The translations under genes were made by a program, and so were the position numbers. Positions 56,516 through 64,000 of a stretch of DNA of 64,000 nucleotides are shown in pieces; position 1 is the first letter of the stretch, and the number at the start of each line of letters is the position of its first letter. A model generated the notes under the pieces. It ran no database searches and was not told the DNA's origin. It was given only the letters and a program-made list of their open reading frames with translations. Origin of the DNA: Megalopta genalis (taxonomy: Eukaryota; Arthropoda; Insecta; Hymenoptera; Halictidae); NCBI RefSeq assembly GCF_051020955.1, contig NW_027476110.1:1564001-1628000 (forward strand). Direction: 5' to 3'.

Positions 56516-59309
56516 CGTTCAGTGCATACATCGATTAACTCCACTTTCTGAAAAATCTTAAATTTATGTGTCAAAGCACTTGCTATAGTCATAACTTTTT
56601 ATATTTATAATAACTTCCCTGTGTAATAAAAATTAACACCATTAAACGGCAACATTTTTTTGGCCATTGAAAAATAAGTAATTTATTTCAGAAGTCATTT
56701 TGATTAATTCCATACCCTAATGTAATCGTTGCTTTATTGTCATGCATCAACGCTTTGTTTTAAACAGCCGAAGATGCTTTCCCCCCTCTCAATAATATTG
56801 GTAATAAAATCGCATCGACAAACAGATTAAAAAAAAGCGTAATGCAAACGGTAGTTAGTATAACAGTGATCTCGCACGCTGAATGTTACTGTCTACTTCA
56901 CCATTACTGCACGGCCTACATATTTTCTTGGTCTTTTCATCATTACTCCCAGATTGTTTTTAAAGAAATAAATATTATACCGTTATAACCAAGATGAGTG
57001 AGACTAATAACAACGTGGATGACGAAAACAGTGATGGTTCTTCAATACGATTTATTAACAGAAAGTGTGGTTCAAGAAGACGTTTATCGTTTTCCTCGGA
57101 TTCATCTGATTGCAACAGTACAAATTTCGCAACAAACACGTTGATTGGGAGGAAAAGAAGTTGTAATCCTGATAAATGGACACGAAATTTACAAAAGCAT
57201 AACAGAACAAAAGGTTTGGCATATAGGAATAGGGGAGGAAATTTAATACCTGCAAAAACATTTGTCGATATAAAATGCAGATGCCGCCAAAAGTGCAACC
57301 AAAAAATTTTTTCAAATGAGAGAGAGACTGCCATGAAGGCATTTTATAGATTACATAGTCAGCTTGACCAAAATATTTTCTTAAGAGGTTATATTAAAGT
57401 CAACGAAATAAAAAGAAGGCGCCCCACGAATGAAACTAAAGAACGAATATCACATTCTTTTACATATTACTTTCGAAAAGACACACGTGATATTCCCGTT
57501 TGCAAAAAATATTTTAGAGACACTTATCAGGTGAGCGATGGGCAGATATACAAATGTTGTCCTAAAGAACAAGTTACATCTTTGATCTGCGCAAAGGCCA
57601 TGTTGCAAGCAATAAAATAGATGACACAAGTGTTATAAAACATATAAAGTTATTTCCAGCCTACCGTAGTCACTACACTAGAGCTCATAATCCAAGACGA
57701 CAATATTTAGATCCTGACTTAAATATTAAGAAGATGTGTGAACTATACGTCACAGAATGTGAAAAGGAAAATGTAGTACCAGTGAAAGAAAAGTATTACT
57801 ATAATGTGTTCTCTACAAAATTTAATTTACATTTTAAACAACCATCAAAGGATACGTGTCAAAATTGTGATGCTTTGCAAATAAAAATTCAATCCTCAGA
57901 CGGTGAGGCAAAGAAGATGGCAGAAATTGAAAAGGAAACTCACTTAGAAGAGGCTAAACGGGCTCGCAGCCAAATGGCTGCCGACCGAATGGCAACATCA
58001 GAAAAAGTTTTCTTATTTTCTTTCGACTTGGAAGAAGCTTTGTCCTTTCCCAAGCTGACCACATCCGTAGCTTATTATAAGCGTAATTTATATGTTTATA
58101 ATTTCGGATGTCATGAATTCATTAAAAATATAAGCCACATGTTTGTTTGGCCAGAAACTGAAGGATCTCGTGGGTCTCAAGAAATTTCATCTTGTCTAAT
58201 AAAGTACATAAAGACTTACGCTACAAACTTTGAAAAAATAATAACATATTCGGATTCGTGTACCGGGCAAAACAGAAATATTAAAACTGTCTTAAGTTTA
58301 TTGAAACTTGTTCAGAGTACGGAAATAAGAGCTGAGTCAATTGAAATGAAATTTTTGGTAAGTGGGCACAGCTATTTGCCTAATGACTCAGATTTTGCCA
58401 TTATTGAGTCACGTGCGAAAAAAAATCAAAACATTTTTTCACCAGATGATTGGTACAATATAATCAAAACATGTAAAAAGAAAGCTCCATTTCATCTAAT
58501 CCAAATGACCCACCAAGATATTTTTTCAACAAAACCTTTAGAACAATCAATCATTAACAGAAAAGTGACCGTCACAGGCTTTCCAGTAAATTGGCTTAAA
58601 ATACGCTGGATAAAATTAGAAAGGTCCAAACCCCATCTCATACAATTCAAATGTGATTATAATGAAGATACAGAATTTAAAGCCATTAATTTAAGAAAAT
58701 CTGTATCAGGTAGACCGCAAAGTTTGAAAAATATATATCAGCCTTTATTATATCCTAAAGGCAGAACTGTGACAAGGGAAAAATGGAGAGACATGATGGA
58801 CCTGCTAAAATACATTCCTCCTGTTGAACATGATTACTATAAAAACTTGACAACAAATCGAAATGACGAATCCTCACATCCAGCTGATGAAGAAGACATT
58901 ATTTATAATATTTCTGATGAATTAATTACAAATAATATAATATAACAGAACTGTGAACATTCATGTTTATGCAAAAGCTGTAATAAAAATATATAATAAC
59001 TAACTTTTTCTGTAATAAAAAACTTAAAAATTTAAAGACTGAATTTAACTTTACTACTTTTTTTCAGTTGCCAAATTGATTAACTCCACCAGTCACATAA
59101 AAGCTGTAACATTACTGACGATTATTTTTTGGCTATTCTTTCTTATTAATTTTATACAGCGTCAGATGAAAGCTATATCTGTATTTATGCACTCTACATT
59201 ATATGTGTGAATCTATATTATAACAGGAATTTTAGAAAACAATGTACATCGTTTCATCGCGTTTCTCAACTTTTTCTTTTATGGAGTTAAGCGATATGTG
59301 CACTGAACG
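56516..59309 (+). mobile_element. 2.8-kb DNA transposon with 28-bp TIRs
   Basis: The left TIR 56516-56543 (CGTTCAGTGCATACATCGAT...) and right TIR 59282-59309 match at 25 of 28 positions when inverted. It is inserted in a dispersed repeat whose empty version is at 47765-48360, which independently supports the boundaries. The exact target duplication is unclear (TTTGAGCC on the left, TTTACTGAGCC on the right). The interior carries one transposase gene in plus orientation. Confidence 0.85.
56994..58945 (+). pseudogene. DDE-type transposase (insect DUF7869-like), one frameshift
   Basis: ATG 56994 begins an N-terminal part (208 codons) with a Cys-rich segment DIKCRCRQKCNQKIFSNER. The frame shifts once near 57575-57600 and continues open to 58945 (ORF from 57734 extended upstream through FPAYRSHYTR). 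The catalytic part has FSFDLEEALSFPKL, WPETEGSRGSQEI, YSDSCTGQNRNIK and SGHSYLPNDSDFAIIE, giving candidate catalytic acids in FDLEEAL, YSDSC and DFAIIE. The C-terminal part has PVNWLKIRWIKLERSKP and KYIPPVEHDYY. I recall this family as insect transposase-like proteins; the superfamily (Sola or another) is not certain. Only one lesion is seen, so the insertion is comparatively young. Confidence 0.75.
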
Positions 59310-59700
59310 GTTCATTTACTGAGCCTTTTCTAGTTATCATCTGCACACTCATCTAATTACTATATGTCAATCTCTGTGCACTGATCTAATCACTATAAAG
59401 AGTGCTAGGTAAATACTAAAGTTCGAAAATTGTATGAGCTTTGGGTATCATAATTTATTACACATGTTCAGTACAATCACGTATAGCGTATACACATTTC
59501 ACGGACAAAAAAAGTAATCTTAAATGTAACACGTAGTTTGCTATAAGAGGGCTCAGTCTAGACTGTTTTTCTGCAATTTGGTAGAGTTTTTTGAATATAA
59601 TAATTTATTTTTTTGTTTTATGGAAAACATGATTTTTGTATTTTTTTTATCTTTATTTGCAAAGTGATTAGTAAGTCTTTTAACAAAATCAGGAAAGAAG
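59310..59700 (+). repeat. Dispersed repeat, occupied copy (right flank)
   Basis: Continues the repeat interrupted at 56515. It matches the reverse complement of 48245-47765 (landmarks GTGCACTGATCTAAT, AATTGTATGAGCTTTGGGTA, AAGAGGGCTC, TTTATTTGCAAA). 59701-59880 has nothing recognisable. Confidence 0.8.
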
Positions 59701-59879
59701 GAAATTCTGCGGCTGGAAGAAAAAACACTGAATGTCACATGTTTTCACTTTCGAGATGTTTGTCCTTTAAAGTTCTTACAGAAACCAATTCCTTTCTTGG
59801 TTTTCCATTTATTGAGCTTATCGTATTTGCATAAACTGAAATTTCTTGAAATTGTAACATGTTGCGGTATTCTCTACAG

Positions 59880-60294
59880 TCACTGAATTATGCCGCGAGA
59901 TCTAGGACGCTCGGAGCGTGGGCTGAGTCGAATGGTGCCGGCCCTGAGCAACGGCGAGTGCGCGTAGGGTTTGTGCGTCGTGCCGAGCCGTGAGTCTGGG
60001 GAGTGGGGAATGCCTCGTTTCTGGCTGAGGAAGCGATCTGCCGAGAACGAGGATCACTGTCGCGTAGACCGTAGCGTTGGGTATTTGGAAGAAATAAGTG
60101 TAACTGTGACAATTCGAGCCGAGATTAATTCATACGAAATGAAGGAAGATAGCCGCTAAAGACCATAGGGCAGCAGGCGAAATAATAAAGGACAGTGCTG
60201 GCAACAACTGGCAGCGACCGTTCCAAAGATATGGCAAGACTAGTGACCGGCCAGAAGCCGCATTCGTAACTGGGAATTTCTGATCAGTTTTTCG
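59880..60294 (+). promoter_or_regulatory. CpG-rich segment with possible first exon
   Basis: About 415 bp of clearly higher GC and CpG density than the surroundings, ending in a good splice donor (TTTTTCG followed by GTAAGT at 60295). The combination resembles a promoter plus non-coding first exon of a plus-strand host gene. No coding sequence was recognised downstream in the window up to 64000 on this strand, so this is weak. 60300-61050 contains AT-rich repeat-like DNA with no gene. Confidence 0.3.
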
Positions 60295-61059
60295 GTAAGT
60301 CTCATTATCAGTACGAATTTCTTCATTTACATTTCAATGGCTCGGACACCTTCTCTCGGATGGGCTAATTATTCGCCAGTGCAAATTATTACACGCCACG
60401 TGCGTTACGCATATGGCGTCTCGAGAAAGCTTGCGAAACTGGAAGCACGTGTCTTCCACGTGGGCAATCGGTTCTTGCGGATATATGGCGTCGCGGCCAT
60501 ATTTATTTATATTAATATTCGGACAACTTTTAAAACGCCATAACTTGCTTAGAACTGGACTGAACAACTTGAATTTTGTTATTGCTTAGAATGATTAAAG
60601 AAAATAATATATGACGAAATATATATAACGATGATTTAAGAAATGCATTTCGTAGATCTCGGTAATTTATATGCATGTTGAAAATTTCAGCGGAATCGGT
60701 TGACTTTGGTATAAGCGGTAAACAATTAAAGATCGCAAAAATCGCAGTTTTGTCCTGATTTTTAATATTTCTGTCCAATAATTGTGAGAAAGTTGCTGTT
60801 TTAAAATTTGTTTAATGCTCGTAACTATGACCTTGCGTTAACTGATTTCGATGAAATTTTCGGCATGCGTGTAACTTATCGAGATCTACAATTCCTAATA
60901 TATTTTCTTTGCAATATGTAAGCTTATTTTCTAATAAAATGTCGCTTTATGGGCATGTCTTGTATTTATTTCTTTATTTCTAGATATCTGAAACTGTTTC
61001 TTAAGTTGTTTAATGTAAGTATTGTATAACATACTGTATAGCGTACCTGATTATACATT

Positions 61060-61531
61060 CACTTCAGATTGATCCTCTATAACTTGAGATATTATTTTAT
61101 TGTCGTTAAGAATATGAAATCCTTTATCATTTCCATCATTTTTAATCACATTTTCTACATCGCACTCTACGCAGTGTGAAATGCACCTTGCAACATTATA
61201 TATATAACTTTGTGATTACGGTTTGTTCGCTATCTGATCTTTCATGCAAAGATGAATTACTTTCACCGACTTTTAGAAGCTGTTATTCATTTTTATTCCT
61301 CTATTCGTGTTTGCTGCATCATCTTCTTTGCATTTTAATATGTTATCTTTATAATTTTTTTATGATATATACAGTAAATCTACCAATGTTATATTTACGA
61401 GACAAGAGATTAATTGTTTCTGAAGCGTCTATTAATTTCAAATTTTTCTTCAATACAAAGCACCACTCTTTTTCTCTTTTCGTTTGATTTGTGTGAAGAC
61501 GTAATGAGAATATAGTTTCTGGACGAATCAC
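61060..61531 (-). pseudogene. pogo/Tigger-like transposase, deletion remnant
   Basis: Minus strand: NLKLIDASETINLLSRKYNI followed by GRFTVYIIKK (61440-61349) is the N-terminal psq/CENP-B type helix-turn-helix of pogo-like transposases. After a short broken linker, 61150-61070 reads NDGNDKGFHILNDNKIISQV, resembling the C-terminus of the same family. The DDE domain between them is deleted. Confidence 0.6.
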
Positions 61532-62206
61532 ATAGATACAAGTAACTGAATTAAATCGTTACTTATCTTACATTCTATGCAGGAAGACTATGCTAGAATT
61601 TCTAACTAAGAAACAAAAACAGTGTGTTGTATGTATGTCGCGTAGACTGGAGTTGGATAAGAGGAGCATCGTTCCTGACATCCAATTGTTGGTAACGGGT
61701 TACTATGTTGGATAAACACAGTCCAGATAAACGGTGTTTTACTAGTTCTTGTACTAGTTGTTCTGTCATTAGTATTTATTTAAGATTGATGTCGTTTTTA
61801 AATCTCTATTTTATACGATTTTAAGATTTGTTTATAGTATGTATTTTTTTTTGTTGCAACTTGAATGTCCGAATTATATATAATATATATTATATATTAT
61901 CAAATATTTCAAGATTTAATGAAAAGTATTTGTTTAATATAATGTTTTACAAGTAGTGTATAAACAAGGATTCGGACCTGGACAAACTAATCTAAATTGG
62001 AATCGAAATTGCGTAGGAACCGTATTTTATTAGGCTTCCCTCAATTTATTTTCTTTATTACATCACCGCCCAATGCTTCATCCTGTAGCAAATGATAAAA
62101 TGTCATGGTTAATAGTAAATCAAAGACCTATGCATATAAACTGTGAATCGTTTAATAGAGTTCGATGATGTACCTGCGCTGTTGTCTGTTTTTGAGTTGA
62201 AGTAAA
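61532..62206. other. AT-rich stretch, no gene seen
   Basis: Contains a palindromic TATATAATATATATTATATA run near 61876-61900. It may hold the 3' end of the MRE11-like locus, but no terminal exon was identified with confidence. Confidence 0.4.
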
Positions 62207-63960
62207 TTACCTCTCAGATGTTATACCAACAGAACTTTTATGATTTTCATTATTTTTATCGGTTTCTTTGCTTTTGTTACATGCTCCACTGCCATTAGCT
62301 TTATCTGTTTTTTCCGCTTCTTCTTCATCGTTACTACTACTGACAATAACTATTATCTCGTCATTATTGAAGGGTTTTACCGGTCTATTAGCAAATAATG
62401 TTTGCATCTATAAAATAGCATGCGATTATCCAATCTGTCAAATCTGATAGTATATTATCATTTTTAAATGAGTTTGTTTGCAAGTATACATATACTTCTG
62501 TCTTTTCTTTTTGTGCTTCCTCCTTTCTCTTATCACAATAATTTTTAATTTCTTTCCTGATATTTCCAATATCTGCAGTTGTTTCAGTAGTTTCCAAACA
62601 TAGCACAAGTTCTTTTATTTCACGACTATATGTAAAGAATTAATTGTAACAATACAATCGAGCTTATAATGGCAAATCAATATTTTGAAATATTACATTG
62701 TATATGCTTGACCTCTGTAGGTTATTAAAAGCGTTAGTGTTATTTTTGTTAACAAATTTACCTAATGCTTTATTTAGATCATTCACTGTTAGTATTGTTC
62801 ATAGGTTTTTATTTTCAACCAAACTGGTGTCCTTTTAGTTTTGCTTGTATGTGGTTTCCACAAAACCTTAATTCTCCTAGTTAAAAAACCAAACACAAAT
62901 TTTACCTTCGAGCACCTTGTAGAATATCGCAATTTTTGTTTACCTCAGTATAGCTCATAATGTCAGTCGTATCCTGGAGTACTTACCGGAACTTCTTGTT
63001 TTACAGAATACAATTAATTCGTGAGAATTAGCAACTTTATCACAATATTTCTGTGCCAATCTAAAATACACATATTACTTGTATTCGTTAATATACTAAT
63101 AGAATCTTACCTGGTCGAATCGAACCGTTCTTTATCTTTCAAGTAAATTACTTTCAATCGAATATACGGCAAGACCGGTTGCTTCGGATGATTTGACAAT
63201 TGTTCCGCGGTACTAGGAATCAATTCATTTTCTATGCGTCGGTCGACGATATTAAAAACTGATTCTGATAGCAATCTATCATTGTTACTTTTTATATTTG
63301 TATCATTAAGGACCAGAGTGTCAAACACAAATGGTCTAACGGTTTTTAATTTCAATTTCTTCAACTTAAACTTATTACCGTTTACGCTAAGTATGACAAT
63401 GTGTTTGGCCTTTGATTCGCCTTCGCATAAAGAAATCGCAATCTGTAAGTGCGTTTCTTAAGCAGTAGTTTCTTATTTTTCATGCATCATAATTAATAAA
63501 TAAATCTAAAAATATACCTGTTTGAGAAATGTAGTATTGTCTTTTAGAGTTAAACACGTGTGTGATACAACATTCCTATTCCCCTCCCCACACGACAAAG
63601 TCAACAAAAGAGGGAAGGTGGGCTTCCGAAGTATATCCACGTTTAAGACATGGTGCACGTTTTTTATGTAAAACAAACAAATTAAAGCATTTCACCTATG
63701 AATGAAAATCATTTGCAATAAAAAAAAATGGAAAGACCTCTCAATACATATATGGATCTCATAAGTTCACCTTAAAATCGTTCAACATCCGTATTAATTT
63801 ATCATCGTTCATGCAGCTTAAACCAAAAATTGCAACATGGGTATTACCCATTTTTATCATCAGTGGAGGAATGATCATTTTAGGGGTGGCTGTCCATTTT
63901 CCAAAATAATTTATGAAACCAGACACAGACAACAAGTCCATTTGGCCCATTTATTCCACA
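62207..63960 (-). pseudogene. mre11: MRE11-like locus with introns, active-site histidines lost
   Basis: Minus-strand exons inferred from motif and splice signals. A, 63960-63771: DLLSVSGFINYFGKW and IFGLSCMNDDKLIRMLNDFK, with an in-frame TAA just upstream of MGQMD. B, 63695-63518: CFNLFVLHKKRAP and LPSFVDFVVWG. C, 63442-63111: LKTVRPFVFDTLVL and NHPKQPVLPYIRLKV, the capping/DNA-binding region. D, 63060-62987: AQKYCDKVANSHELI. Less certain are E (62625-62496) and F (62407-62211). MRE11 is the Mn-dependent nuclease of the MRE11-RAD50-NBS1 complex in double-strand break repair. Exon B should carry the metal-binding motif GHEH but reads GGE-stop: both His codons are changed, one to TAG. Exons B and C also do not join in phase. 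Introns are retained, so this is an unprocessed duplicate or a locus with assembly errors. The 5' exons lie beyond the window. Confidence 0.75.
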
Positions 63961-64000
63961 ACCTATAATTTTGATTATAATTACTAATGGCTGAATCAAT

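Overview
The window is animal nuclear DNA, most likely from an arthropod and probably a hymenopteran insect (inference). It has no operons and no bacterial features. It has intron-containing coding sequence (an MRE11-like locus), insect-type transposons (piggyBac, Tc1-like, hAT, pogo, Ty1/copia, Ty3/gypsy, R1-like), a degraded Polinton/adintovirus-like element, and long AT-rich decayed stretches. No intact, convincing host gene was found. Nearly everything is mobile-element or satellite DNA.

Layout. (1) 1-7007 and 48921-55910 are the two arms of a very long, nearly identical inverted repeat. The left arm runs off the window. Each arm ends on its inner side at the edge of a solo LTR. (2) 7002-14402 is a block of three satellites with periods that are multiples of 5 bp (10 bp, 30 bp with a 150-bp higher order, and a 5-bp TCTGC/TCTTC repeat). 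The first two occur in both orientations. (3) 14403-19246 is a decayed gene of an unnamed family, flanked by a 625-bp inverted repeat. (4) 19734-22507 and 28253-31491 are two halves of one Polinton/adintovirus-like element: an exonuclease-like ORF, a BIR-domain ORF, major capsid, candidate minor capsid, adenain-type protease, packaging ATPase, a conserved unnamed ORF, and integrase. It is split by a 394-bp TA-flanked repeat, an inverted-repeat element, and a dead copia element. The copia element itself carries a solo LTR, a perfect hairpin and a 5'-truncated R1-like retrotransposon. (5) 31651-48900 holds solo LTRs, a piggyBac pseudogene, non-LTR and gypsy fragments, a third copy of the 394-bp repeat, and a hAT fragment, separated by long unrecognised stretches. 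(6) 56516-59309 is a nearly intact DNA transposon with 28-bp terminal inverted repeats and a transposase broken by one frameshift. It sits in a repeat whose empty copy lies at 47765-48360. (7) 59880-64000 holds a CpG-rich possible first exon, a pogo-like remnant, and a multi-exon MRE11-like locus on the minus strand in which both histidine codons of the expected GHEH metal-binding motif are altered, one to a stop.

The nesting gives a relative history. The Polinton-like element arrived first. The 394-bp repeat, the solo LTRs and the copia element then entered it, and copia was in turn hit by an LTR and an R1-like element. Four single-copy solo LTRs have exact 4-bp target duplications. In three cases (capsid, copia reverse transcriptase, integrase) removing the LTR rejoins a reading frame, which is strong internal evidence for the boundaries. 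All family names come from recognising motifs by eye; no database search was possible.
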